Origin: Dongia_A sp044226685
Lineage (GTDB): Bacteria > Pseudomonadota > Alphaproteobacteria > Dongiales > Dongiaceae
Direction of reading: 5' to 3'
Length of the DNA stretch: 64,000 nt
NCBI GenBank assembly: GCA_044226685.1
Contig: JBGAGP010000005.1
Span: 8,011 to 72,010 of the forward strand
The number at the start of each line of letters is the position of its first letter. Within the stretch, counting starts at the first letter, position 1. The notes under the pieces are model-generated. The model saw only the letters and a program-made list of their open reading frames with translations, had not been told where the DNA came from and made no database searches. Shown piece by piece: positions 34,736 through 44,081 of the stretch. A program made the translations under genes and the position numbers.

Positions 34736-36225
34736 GTGGTCTCGCGGACTTTCTTCAGGGCGGCGTAGAGCTCGCGGTATTGCGGATAGAAGGCGTCGTA
34801 GCGTTTTGCGTCGGCCGGGTTGGGTTCGATCACCTTGGAGGTGCGCACCATTGCCTTGGCGCCGTCCTCGATGGTCTTGAAGCGGCCGACGCCATGAGCG
34901 GCGAGGATGGCGCAGCCGAGGGCCGGCGCGTCGGGAACCTCGGTCAGCTCCAGCGGCGCGCCGATGGTGTCGGCGTGGATCTGCAGCCAGAGCGGCGAAT
35001 TGGTGGCGCCGCCGGAGACCACGATCCGCTTGGCCTCGAAGGCGGCGCCGAAATTCTCCACGATCAGCTTGGTGCCGAGGCAGATGCCCTCGATGATGGC
35101 GCGGTATATGTGCGCCGGCGTGTGCTTCAGCGTCAGGCCGGTGATGGCGCCGCGCGACAGGGCGTCGGTATAGGGCGTGCGGTTGCCCTGGAAATGGTCG
35201 AGCACCACCAGGCCCTCGCAGCCCGGCTCGATCTGCGCCGCCTGCGCGTTCAGCGTGTCGAAGCTGGTGGCTTCGGCGAAATGACGCTTGAACCAGGCGA
35301 TGACCGAGCCGGTCGACGTCTGGCCGCCCTCGATGATCGGCTTGCCGGGATAGACCGCGTCCATGTAGGTGCCCCAGACGCCGGCTGCGTGAACCGGCTT
35401 GGCGGCAACGCCCAGATGCAGGTGCGAGGACCCGGTGATCAGCGCCATCTCCCCCGGCTCGGTGACGCCGAGGCCGATGACGCCGATGAAAGCGTCGGCG
35501 CCGCCTTGCACCACCGGCGTGCCGGGTTTGAGACCGAGATGCGCGGCGGCGTCCTTCGCGAGGCCGTCGATCACGTCGCCGGGGCGCACGATGTCCTGCG
35601 GCCACTTCTCCGCGAGCTCGGGGATGCCGAGCGTCTGCAGCAGCGAAGTGGGCTTGCCGCCATGCTGGCTCTGGTAGTGCCAGCGCACCGCCATGTTGTC
35701 GAGCGAGGCGACCCAGCGGCCGGTCAGGCGCAGATTGATGTAGTCCTGGTATTCGCCGATCCTGGCGGCGCGGGCGAAGAGTTCCGGCTGATGCCGCTTC
35801 ATCCACAGCGATTTCGGGATCATCCACTCGGCCGAGACCGGCCCGGAGCCGCCGCCATTCACCCGCAGCGCCGGATCGCCGCTGGCCGCGACCAGGGCCG
35901 CTTCCTCGGCGGAACGCACATCCATCCAGATCATCGCCGGGCGCAGCGGCGTGCCATTCTGATCCAGCGCGACCACGGAACAGCAGGTCGTGTCGGCGGC
36001 CAGCGCGCTGACCTGGTCGCCGGAGATGCCGGCGGCCTGCAGCGCGCCGCGCACGGCCTCGCCCAGGCAGCGCCACCAATCCTCCGGGTTCTGCTCGGCC
36101 CAGCTCGGCTTGGGAAAATCGGTCTTGTAGGGCGCCGCCTTCGAGCCCTTCGGCCGGCCCTCAAGGTCGAAGACGATGGCGCGGATGCTCTCCGTGCCGC
36201 CATCGATGCCGAGCAGATATGCCAT
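34732..36225 (-). CDS. FGGY family carbohydrate kinase (ribulokinase-like)
   Basis: This 497-residue kinase begins YLLGIDGGTESIRAIVFDLE, has the ribulokinase-type ALAADTTCCSVVALDQNGTP, MIWMDVRSAEEA, the catalytic-region VVQGGADAFIGVIGLG and ITGSSHLHLGV, and ends with VVSGGATNSPLWLQIHADTI. It transfers phosphate from ATP to a ketose or polyol. The stop overlaps the acoA start. Which sugar is used cannot be told; erythritol- or ribulose-type substrates are possible. Confidence 0.88.
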   Translation of the reverse strand: MAYLLGIDGGTESIRAIVFDLEGRPKGSKAAPYKTDFPKPSWAEQNPEDWWRCLGEAVRGALQAAGISGDQVSALAADTTCCSVVALDQNGTPLRPAMIWMDVRSAEEAALVAASGDPALRVNGGGSGPVSAEWMIPKSLWMKRHQPELFARAARIGEYQDYINLRLTGRWVASLDNMAVRWHYQSQHGGKPTSLLQTLGIPELAEKWPQDIVRPGDVIDGLAKDAAAHLGLKPGTPVVQGGADAFIGVIGLGVTEPGEMALITGSSHLHLGVAAKPVHAAGVWGTYMDAVYPGKPIIEGGQTSTGSVIAWFKRHFAEATSFDTLNAQAAQIEPGCEGLVVLDHFQGNRTPYTDALSRGAITGLTLKHTPAHIYRAIIEGICLGTKLIVENFGAAFEAKRIVVSGGATNSPLWLQIHADTIGAPLELTEVPDAPALGCAILAAHGVGRFKTIEDGAKAMVRTSKVIEPNPADAKRYDAFYPQYRELYAALKKVRETT

Positions 36226-36575
36226 CGCCGTCCCTGAAGTATCTTATCGCGCGCCGCACTAAAGCACAGGGACGCCGGGTGATGCAAAAGGGGCGGCCGA
36301 AACTTGTCCGCGCGCCGGATGCCCCATCTTTCCTCCCCCTTGAGGGGGGAGGACGCGGAGGCTTAGCGAACACAGTGACCCCCGGGCTCTATCGACCCGG
36401 GGGCGGAGCTAGGTGGGGGTGACCCCGGTCTATCGGCTCGCGCTGCACCATGAAACCGAGCGTTGCAAGTCACCCCCATCCCAACCTTCCCCCCTCCCGT
36501 CGGCGCATGCCGACATTCGTCGGCGAGGGGGAAGGAGCAGAGCGAGGCAACGTACGAGCTTTGCGAGGCCGTGCT
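36226..36575. repeat. Intergenic block with three GC-rich hairpins
   Basis: This 350-base gap between the two FGGY kinase genes holds no gene. It contains TCCTCCCCC/GGGGGAGGA (36331-36353), CCCCCGGG/CCCGGGGG (36379-36403) and GTCGGC/GCCGAC near 36500. The C-rich blocks resemble those at 31333-31438, suggesting a dispersed intergenic element. The gap may break the kinase-aco genes into two transcription units. Confidence 0.55.
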
Positions 36576-37970
36576 CTAGTTGAAGAACACTCGCTCCGTC
36601 TCGAACAGCCCCATCGCCCCGGCGAGCGTGCGCCAGCGGGCGCGATAGGGGGCGAGGTCGAGGGCGGGTGGCGCCACCGCCACGGGCATGTCCACCGGCG
36701 CGTCGGGATCGACCAGCATGGCGGCGCCCAGGCTGGTGCCGTTGGTCTCGTGGCTGGGCAGCACGGGGCTTGCCGGACGCAGGGCGGCGAGGGCGGCGAT
36801 GTAGACCTCATTCTGGGCAAACGGCCCTTCGACCAGGACCGCCCCACGCGCCTTGATCAGGTCCAGCATCAGGTCGGTCATCAGCGCGCAATAGAGTGCG
36901 GCGAGCGTGGCGCGGCGCCAGGGAATGGCGTCGTGGCCTTGCGGATCGACGAAGCGGCCGCGCGTGCCGGCGAAGGGGCCGCCCTGGCCGGAGAAGGCGG
37001 GCAGGGCAAAGCACGGATTGGCGATCAGTGCGGAAAGCCGTTCCTCGGCCGAGCCGGGCTCCTCGACGGCATCGTCCTTGATCGTCTCGTATTCCTTGCC
37101 GCCGGCGAAGCGCGCCCCGGCGATCAGATTGCCCAGCGCGTCGACATTGCCGAGGCAATCAAGGCTTGCGCCGCGCGCCGGCACCTCGCCGCCGGCGGCG
37201 AGCGGCACGATGAAGGTGCCGGTGGAGACCACCGCGAAGGGCTCGCGCATCCGCAGCCGCCAGCGCAGGAAGGCGGCGTTGCTGTCGTGGATGCCGGCGC
37301 GGATGCGGCAATCCGTGGGCAGGCCGGTTGCGGCGGCGAGCTCCGGGCGGATCGCGCCGAGGACGTCGCCCGCCTTGCGCAGCGGCGGAAACAGCGGCCG
37401 CCAGCCGGCGCGGTCGACCAGCGCCGCGAAATCCGCCGCGCGCGGCCGCCACAGGTCGGAATGATTGCCGAGCGCGGTCACCTCGCTCGCCGCCACGCCG
37501 CTGAGCCGCCAGGCCCAGTATTGCGCATAGCCGAGGATGGCGGTGGCGCGGGCGAAGTCCTCTGGAAAGCGGCGCTGCAGCCAGAACAGCTGGCGGCCGG
37601 GGTTGTGGCCGCAGGGCAGGCGCGGAGAGAGCGTCGCGGCGAAATCGCGCGCCAGCGGCTCATAGGCGGAATCGTAGTCGCCGATCTCCTGCTGGTAGTC
37701 GAGCATCGGCAGCACCAGCCCCTGGTCGTCGATCACCGCCACGCTGGCGCCATGCGCCACGGGCACGATGTCGGTGATCCGCGCGATCTTCCCCAGCGCC
37801 GAGAGCTCACCCAGCGCCCAGCGCCAGATCGCCTCCGTCGGCAAGTGCAGGTAGGGCGGGGCGGGGGCCTCGTCCACATGGGTGCGGCGCAGGTCGAGCA
37901 CCCGCCCGCCCGCCACCAAGGCGAGCTTCGCGTGGGTCTTGCCGATATCCAGGACCGCGATGGCCTCCAT
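36576..37970 (-). CDS. FGGY family carbohydrate kinase (fuculokinase/rhamnulokinase-like)
   Basis: This kinase of 464 residues starts MEAIAVLDIGKTHAKLALVA, the FGGY N-terminal phosphate loop of the deoxysugar type, and shows IRAGIHDSNAAFLRWRLRMR, FAVVSTGTFIVPLAAGG and a C-terminal VLVEGPFAQNEVYIAALAAL. An upstream in-frame ATG at 38021 would add 17 residues without a family match; neither start has a strong ribosome site. It is divergent from the MarR gene across an AT-rich palindrome and may be regulated by it. The substrate, perhaps a deoxyketose, is unknown. Confidence 0.8.
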   Translation of the reverse strand: MEAIAVLDIGKTHAKLALVAGGRVLDLRRTHVDEAPAPPYLHLPTEAIWRWALGELSALGKIARITDIVPVAHGASVAVIDDQGLVLPMLDYQQEIGDYDSAYEPLARDFAATLSPRLPCGHNPGRQLFWLQRRFPEDFARATAILGYAQYWAWRLSGVAASEVTALGNHSDLWRPRAADFAALVDRAGWRPLFPPLRKAGDVLGAIRPELAAATGLPTDCRIRAGIHDSNAAFLRWRLRMREPFAVVSTGTFIVPLAAGGEVPARGASLDCLGNVDALGNLIAGARFAGGKEYETIKDDAVEEPGSAEERLSALIANPCFALPAFSGQGGPFAGTRGRFVDPQGHDAIPWRRATLAALYCALMTDLMLDLIKARGAVLVEGPFAQNEVYIAALAALRPASPVLPSHETNGTSLGAAMLVDPDAPVDMPVAVAPPALDLAPYRARWRTLAGAMGLFETERVFFN

Positions 37971-38074
37971 CGCGCCATCGTTGCCGAATGGCGCGCGAAT
38001 GGCGAGGGCGGCTGGCAGCATGGGTGCCAGGTCGCGCGGGCTGCCGGCGGATTGCGATATATCTTGCTATCTGA

Positions 38075-38095
38075 TATTATTCTACAAAGATAATA
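38075..38095. promoter_or_regulatory. AT-rich inverted repeat between FGGY kinase and marR-like gene
   Basis: TATTAT and ATAATA lie inverted around nine bases, inside an AT-rich stretch (38056-38098) that contrasts with the GC-rich flanks. It sits 32 bases before the MarR start and about 55-105 bases before the kinase start, a typical position for a MarR operator over divergent promoters. Confidence 0.55.
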
Positions 38096-38126
38096 GGATC
38101 GAATCTGGCTCGGGAACGAGGTTTTT

Positions 38127-38636
38127 GTGGAACTCTCTGAAATTGCTCAGGACTTCATCGATCGGACCCTGGCGGTACGGCAGCAGGGTGGGCGCGGCCT
38201 TCCCGAAACCGCCCCCCATCTGGCCCGGCTGAGGCGCCTGGCCGCCTTGCTCGAGCGGCGGCAGGCCGGCTTCTGCGCCGAGGCCGGTCTCACCCCGGCC
38301 CAGTTCCAGGTGCTGGCCGAATTGCGGGGTCGCGACCTGGCTCCCATGACGGCGTCGGACCTGGCGCGGGCCATCGTGCTCACCTCCGGCGGCATGACCC
38401 CGGTGCTGGACCAGCTGGAGGCGCGCGGGCTGATCCGGCGCCAGGTCGACAGTGAAGACCGGCGTGCCCGCCGCATCACCATCACCGAGAAGGGCCGGTC
38501 GGCGGTCGGCCAGGCCCTGCACCAGCAGACGGCGCATCATCAGGCCATGAACGCGGCGCTGTCGGCGGAGGAACGGGAAGAGCTGTCCGCCATCCTGCGC
38601 AAGCTGCTGCTGGCGGTCGAAGGGGACACGGCCTAG
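38127..38636 (+). CDS. MarR family transcriptional regulator
   Basis: This 169-residue regulator has the winged-helix core FCAEAGLTPAQFQVLAELRG, MTASDLARAIVLTSGGMTPV and the wing RQVDSEDRRARRITITEKGR. The start is GTG. It lies 31 bases before the isomerase-like gene in the same direction and faces the FGGY kinase, so it could control both sides through the palindrome upstream. The ligand is unknown. Confidence 0.92.
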   Translation: MELSEIAQDFIDRTLAVRQQGGRGLPETAPHLARLRRLAALLERRQAGFCAEAGLTPAQFQVLAELRGRDLAPMTASDLARAIVLTSGGMTPVLDQLEARGLIRRQVDSEDRRARRITITEKGRSAVGQALHQQTAHHQAMNAALSAEEREELSAILRKLLLAVEGDTA

Positions 38637-38667
38637 CCAAACCGGGTCCAAGGCGGTAAGCAGGGTC

Positions 38668-39450
38668 ATGCTCCGCCTCGGCGCCAACATCTCGTTCCTC
38701 TACAAGGAACTGCCGTTCCTGGACCGCTTCGCCGCGTCGGCCGCGGCGGGGTTCAAGCTGATCGAATGCCATTGGCCGTACGAGCATCCGGTCGAAGTGC
38801 TGCGCGATCATCTGGCCCGCGCCGGACAAAAGCTGATCATGGTGAATACGTCGCTCGGCAATCGCGAGGGCGATTTCGGCCTCGGCGCGGTGCCGGGGCG
38901 CGAAGCCGACTTCCAGGCCGCCTTCGACCAGGCATTGCACTACATCAGCGCGCTGGGCGGCACGCGCATCCATTGCATGGCGGGCAAGGTGCCGGTGACG
39001 GCAAGCTCGCATCGCGCCTTCGTCGACAACCTGCGCCTCGCCGCCGACAAGGCGAAGGACAAGGGCGTCACTCTGGTGATCGAGCCGCTGAACCAGCGCT
39101 CGGCGCCGGGCTATTTCCTCACCTCGACGCGCCAGGCCTCCGACATCATCGGCGAGGTCGACCGCCACAACGTGCGGCTGATGTTCGACGTCTTCCATCT
39201 GCAGATCCTGGAAGGCGACATCATCATGAAGCTGGAAAAGCTGCTGCCCATCATCGGCCACGTGCAGATCGCCGCGGTGCCCTCGCGCGCCGAGCCGGAC
39301 GAGGGCGAGATCAACTACCGCGCCGTGTTCGACGCGCTGGATCGTATCGGCTATGACGGCATCGTCGGGGCGGAGTATATGCCGCGCGCCGACACGCCGT
39401 CCGGCCTCAAATGGATGCAGGCGCTCGGCGTCGCGCCGGCCGCCAGCTAA
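38668..39450 (+). CDS. Hydroxypyruvate isomerase family TIM-barrel protein
   Basis: This 260-residue protein matches Hyi/OtnI-type isomerases: LRLGANISFLYKELPFLDRF, IECHWPYEHPVEVLRDHL, VMNTSLGNREGDFGLGAVPG (read as IMVNTSLGN), LVIEPLNQRSAPGYFLTS with the metal-site Glu, LMFDVFHLQILEGD with Asp/His, and GAEYMPRADT with the last Glu. The family interconverts hydroxypyruvate with tartronate semialdehyde or 2-oxo-tetronates with their isomers. A GarR-type reductase follows 10 bases later, so the two steps fit together. Confidence 0.87.
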   Translation: MLRLGANISFLYKELPFLDRFAASAAAGFKLIECHWPYEHPVEVLRDHLARAGQKLIMVNTSLGNREGDFGLGAVPGREADFQAAFDQALHYISALGGTRIHCMAGKVPVTASSHRAFVDNLRLAADKAKDKGVTLVIEPLNQRSAPGYFLTSTRQASDIIGEVDRHNVRLMFDVFHLQILEGDIIMKLEKLLPIIGHVQIAAVPSRAEPDEGEINYRAVFDALDRIGYDGIVGAEYMPRADTPSGLKWMQALGVAPAAS

Positions 39451-39460
39451 AGGGGGAAAC

Positions 39461-40333
39461 ATGGCGGACATCGCCTTTCTCGGCACCGGCATCATGGGCG
39501 TGCAGATGGCGCGCCGGCTGGCCCAGGCCGGCCACAAGGTGACGGCCTGGAACCGCTCGCGCGACAAGGCCGAGCGGCTGGCCGGCTTCGGCGCCGACAT
39601 CGCCGATACGCCGGCGGCAGCGGCGGGTGGCGCGGAATTCCTGGTCTGCATGCTGTCCGACGGGCCGACTTGCGACGACGTGCTGCTCAAGCAGGGCGCG
39701 GTCGCCGCGCTGGCGCCGGGCGCCGTCGTCGTGGTCATGGCCTCGATCCCGGTCGATGTCGCGCAGTCCCAGGCCAAGGCCTGCGCAGCGCTGGGCCGGC
39801 ACTACATCGACGCGCCGGTCTCCGGCGGCGAGGCGGGCGCCCGCGACGGCACGCTCGCGATCATGGCCGGCGGCGACGCCGCGGCGGTGGCGCGGATGAA
39901 GCCGCTGTTCGACATCATGGGGCGGGTGACGCATGTCGGGCCGGCCGGCATGGGCTCGCTCGCCAAGCTGTGCAACCAGATGATCGTCGCCAACACCATC
40001 GCCACCGTCTCGGAAGCGCTGCTGCTGGCCAAGCGCGGCGGCGCCGATCCGGCGGCGGTGCGCCAGGCGATCGTCGGCGGCTTCGCCGATTCCACCATCC
40101 TGCGGATGCACGGCGAGCGGATCCTGAAGGGCGATTTCAAGCCGGGCGGGCCGGCCAAGCACCAGTTGAAGGATTGCCGCACCGCGATAGACACCGCGCG
40201 CCGCGCCGGGCTGGACTTGCCAGTCTCGCAGCTGGTGCGGCAGCTTTACGAGGACATGGTCGCCCATGGCGACGGCGAGATCGACCACAGCGGATTATAT
40301 CGCGAGCTGGAGCGCCGCAACGGGCTCATCTGA
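39461..40333 (+). CDS. 2-hydroxy-3-oxopropionate reductase-like (beta-hydroxyacid dehydrogenase)
   Basis: This 290-residue NAD(P)-dependent enzyme begins IAFLGTGIMGVQMARRLAQA, has the substrate-binding DAPVSGGEAGARDGTLAIM and the catalytic Lys in LAKLCNQMIVANTIATVSEA. These are the 3-hydroxyisobutyrate/tartronate-semialdehyde reductase signatures. AAGGGGG precedes the ATG. With the preceding hydroxypyruvate-isomerase-like gene it would convert tartronate semialdehyde to glycerate; related 4-carbon substrates are also possible. Confidence 0.88.
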   Translation: MADIAFLGTGIMGVQMARRLAQAGHKVTAWNRSRDKAERLAGFGADIADTPAAAAGGAEFLVCMLSDGPTCDDVLLKQGAVAALAPGAVVVVMASIPVDVAQSQAKACAALGRHYIDAPVSGGEAGARDGTLAIMAGGDAAAVARMKPLFDIMGRVTHVGPAGMGSLAKLCNQMIVANTIATVSEALLLAKRGGADPAAVRQAIVGGFADSTILRMHGERILKGDFKPGGPAKHQLKDCRTAIDTARRAGLDLPVSQLVRQLYEDMVAHGDGEIDHSGLYRELERRNGLI

Positions 40334-40376
40334 TTGCAGTTGAAATTCGTCGGCGGCCCGATCAGGGGGAAGCGTC

Positions 40377-40886
40377 ATGACGTGGGTCAAGGGGGCGGTG
40401 ATCGCCGCGATCGTCGTGGTTCTGGCGGGCGCGGCGCTGATCTGGGAAGGTCACATGCTGGAGCGCATCTTCTCCGTGGACAAGGTCCCGGTCATCGACT
40501 TCGCCAGTTTCCAGCGCGCCGACACGCCGAACCAGTACCTGACCTGCCCGAACAATCTGTGCCCGGCCTATATCGACGATCTGCCGCCGGTCTATGCGGC
40601 GAGCGTCGCCGAGGTGCGCAGCGCCTGGGAGGCGATGCTGCAGGCCGAGCCGCGCGTCACCGAGCTGCGCCGCGACGCGGATGGAACCCAGATCGACTAT
40701 GTGCAGCGCTCGCGGCTGCTGCGCTTCCCCGACCTCATCACCATCCGCTTCATCCCGCTGGACGACAAGCGCACGACGCTCGCCATCTACAGCCGCTCGA
40801 TCTACGGCGAGGGCGACATGGGGGTGAACAAGGCGCGCATCCGCGCCTGGGTGGCGAAGCTCAATAATGTCCTGAAGCTGAGCTAG
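40377..40886 (+). CDS. DUF1499 family membrane-anchored protein
   Basis: This 169-residue protein has one N-terminal hydrophobic helix (VIAAIVVVLAGAALIWEG) and the DUF1499 pattern CPNNLCPAYIDDLPPVYAAS, RSRLLRFPDLITIRFIPLDD and SRSIYGEGDMGVNKARI. Family members are periplasm-facing proteins of unknown function. It follows the reductase by 43 bases but has no evident metabolic link with it. Confidence 0.8.
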   Translation: MTWVKGAVIAAIVVVLAGAALIWEGHMLERIFSVDKVPVIDFASFQRADTPNQYLTCPNNLCPAYIDDLPPVYAASVAEVRSAWEAMLQAEPRVTELRRDADGTQIDYVQRSRLLRFPDLITIRFIPLDDKRTTLAIYSRSIYGEGDMGVNKARIRAWVAKLNNVLKLS

Positions 40887-40907
40887 GCCACACGGCTGGG
40901 CGCTGGA

Positions 40908-41645
<738 letters not shown>

Positions 41646-41803
41646 GGGCTCTCGGGATCTGCGGCTCACAGGTTGCGGCGATTCGCGCCAGGATAGCCAG
41701 GGTGCTTCCGTATAGTCCATTACAAGATCGGATTGTCCGTTGCGTTTTGCTGTGATTTATTACGACGTCGTTCAGGCCGGATTTTCTGCACAGCGAAGCC
41801 GGG

Positions 41804-42775
41804 ATGGGGCCACAAGCGGGGCGGATGTCGAAGCGCGCAAAGCCAGGTCCAGTCCAGGGCGCCGGAGCCACGGTGGCGGATCGCATCCGCGCCATCGCGG
41901 CGGCAATGACGCCGGCCGAACGGAAGGTCGCGCGCATCCTGTTCTCCAGCGCCATGCTGGCAGGTCTCGGCACCGTCGCCAGCCTGGCGGTGCGCGCCGC
42001 GGTCAGCGGTCCGACGGTCATCCGCCTTACCGCCAAGCTCGGCTTCGCGTCCTATGCGGAGTTCCAGGCCGCCCTGCAGCGCGAACTGGAGGCGCGCGGC
42101 ACATCGCCGCTGTCGCTCTATGCCCAGACGCCGCGCGGCAAGCGGGGCGACGTGCTGGCGCGGGCGCTCGAGGTGTTCTCCGGTGCCATGCGGCGCAGCT
42201 TCGAGCGCGTCTCGCCGGCCGAGTTCGCCGGCTTCGTGGCCGCCCTCTGCGATGCCAGGCGGCCACTCCATCTGGCGGGCGGGCGATTCACCCAGATGAT
42301 CGCGCAGATGCTCTACCTGCACCTGTTTCAGATGCGCCCAGGCGTGCATCTGGTGCAGGAAGGACCGCAGCCGCGCGACGAGCAGCTGCTGGAGATCGGG
42401 CCGAGGAGCGTGCTGCTGATCTGCGATTTCCGCCGCTACCAGGCAAGTTCCGTGAGCTTCGCCCGGGCGGCCAAGGCACGGGGGGCCACCGTACTGCTGC
42501 TGACCGACCCCTGGGAATCGCCGATCGCCGAATTCGCCGACCGCGTGCTGATCGCCGAGGTGACTTCGCCCTCGGCCTATGATTCGATGGTGCCGGGCTT
42601 CGCGCTGGCGGAGGCGCTGATCGGCGCGGCGTTGACGGCGCTGGGACCCAGGGCGATCGCGCGGATGCGCGACCTGGAGAAACTGCGCGTCGGCTTCGAG
42701 TATCAAGGCAACGGCCGCGGCGCCGTTGGGCGGAACAGGGCCGGGCGGGCCAAGGGAAAGGTTGGGCATGGCTGA
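41804..42775 (+). CDS. MurR/RpiR family transcriptional regulator of the GS-like operon
   Basis: This 323-residue regulator has an HTH_6 domain (about residues 25-100, RIRAIAAAMTPAERKVARIL and VRAAVSGPTVIRLTAKLGFA) and an SIS domain (about 135-285, PLHLAGGRFTQMIAQMLYLH, SVLLICDFRRYQASSVSFAR). An ATG at 41825 preceded by GGGGCGG is an alternative start. Its stop overlaps the glutamine-synthetase-like gene by eight bases, so it leads the operon it probably controls. Confidence 0.88.
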   Translation: MGPQAGRMSKRAKPGPVQGAGATVADRIRAIAAAMTPAERKVARILFSSAMLAGLGTVASLAVRAAVSGPTVIRLTAKLGFASYAEFQAALQRELEARGTSPLSLYAQTPRGKRGDVLARALEVFSGAMRRSFERVSPAEFAGFVAALCDARRPLHLAGGRFTQMIAQMLYLHLFQMRPGVHLVQEGPQPRDEQLLEIGPRSVLLICDFRRYQASSVSFARAAKARGATVLLLTDPWESPIAEFADRVLIAEVTSPSAYDSMVPGFALAEALIGAALTALGPRAIARMRDLEKLRVGFEYQGNGRGAVGRNRAGRAKGKVGHG

Positions 42776-44081
42776 AGGGGAAGTGATCTATCTGGGCTGG
42801 AACGACCTGGTCGGCATCACGCGGGTGCGCGGCGTGCCGGCGGCGGAAATCTCCAAGCGCATGGCCTATGGCCTGGGCTGGGCAGTGGCGGGACAGGCGC
42901 TGACGCCCTTCGAGGACATCGCGCCCAATCCCTGGGGCCCGATGCTGGAGGTGCGGCAGACGCCGGTCGGCTCCACCGAGACCCGCGTCGACATCTGGCC
43001 CGATGCGGCGCCGCTGCATTTCTTCCTCTGCGATTCCAAGATGCCCGACGGCAGCAACTGGGAATGCTGCGCCCGCGGCTTCATGCTGAAGGCGCTCGAC
43101 GCGCTGGAGGCGGAAACCGGCCTGCGCTTCATGGCGGCGTTCGAGCATGAGTTCCTGCTGACCGGCAGCGAGGCGAAATGGTGTGTGCCGTTCTCGCTGG
43201 AGCAGGTGCGCATCAACGCCGGATTCATCCGCGACATGACCAAGGCCCTGAACACGGCCAAGGTGGAACTGGAAACCGTCGAGCCGGAATACGGCATCCT
43301 GCAATACGAGGTCGCCTGCGCGCCGGCCGTCGGCCCGATGGCGGGCGACCGCGCCATCATCACCCGCGAGGTGATCCGCGAGGCGGCGCGGCGCCTTGGC
43401 TTCCGCGCCAGCTTCACGCCGAAGCCGATGCCGAACGCGGTCGGCAACGGCGCCCATGTGCATTTCAGCTTCCAGGACAAGGATGGCCGCAACGCCACCT
43501 ACGACCCGACTGGTACGGGTGGCACGTCCCAGGTGGCGCAGCATTTCATCGCCGGCGTGGTGCGGCACATGCGGGCGCTCTGCGCGCTGATGGCGCCGAG
43601 CCCGGTGTCCTATCTGCGCCTCGGGCCGCATCACTGGAGCTGCGGCTACAACGCCTTCGGCATCCAGAACCGCGAGGCGGCGATCCGCGTCTGCCCGTCG
43701 CCGGATCGCGACCCGGCGCGCAAGGGCGCTGCCTTCAACCTGGAGATCCGCATCCCCGATGGAACCGCCAGCCCTTACATGGTGATCGGCGCGCTGGTGA
43801 ATGCCGGGCTTGCCGGCATCCGCGAGAAACTGCCGCTGCCGCCGGCGGTCGATCGCGACCCGGCGGAGCTCAGCGACGCGGAGCGGGCGAAGCTCGGCAT
43901 CGTCACCCTGCCATCCTCGCTGGCCGAGGCGCTCGACGCGCTGGCCGAGGACAAGGTGGCGCGCGGCTGGATGTCGCCGACCTTCTTCGAGGCCTATACC
44001 GCGGTCAAGCGCATGGAAATCTCCATGTTCGCCGACAAGAGCCCGGAACACATGTGCGAGCGCTATCTCAATGCCTACTGA
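42768..44081 (+). CDS. Glutamine synthetase family ligase (PuuA/IpuC/FluG-like)
   Basis: This 437-residue protein follows the glutamine synthetase catalytic barrel: metal-site Glu in AAFEHEFLL, EPEYGILQYEVACAPAVGPM, the His block NAVGNGAHVHFSF, and the ATP/ammonia-site GYNAFGIQNREAAIRVCPSP. Start ATG follows GGGAAAGG. It lacks the adenylylation region of housekeeping GlnA, so it is probably a gamma-glutamyl-amine ligase that couples glutamate to an amine in a catabolic route. It overlaps the RpiR and amidohydrolase genes. Confidence 0.87.
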   Translation: MAEGEVIYLGWNDLVGITRVRGVPAAEISKRMAYGLGWAVAGQALTPFEDIAPNPWGPMLEVRQTPVGSTETRVDIWPDAAPLHFFLCDSKMPDGSNWECCARGFMLKALDALEAETGLRFMAAFEHEFLLTGSEAKWCVPFSLEQVRINAGFIRDMTKALNTAKVELETVEPEYGILQYEVACAPAVGPMAGDRAIITREVIREAARRLGFRASFTPKPMPNAVGNGAHVHFSFQDKDGRNATYDPTGTGGTSQVAQHFIAGVVRHMRALCALMAPSPVSYLRLGPHHWSCGYNAFGIQNREAAIRVCPSPDRDPARKGAAFNLEIRIPDGTASPYMVIGALVNAGLAGIREKLPLPPAVDRDPAELSDAERAKLGIVTLPSSLAEALDALAEDKVARGWMSPTFFEAYTAVKRMEISMFADKSPEHMCERYLNAY

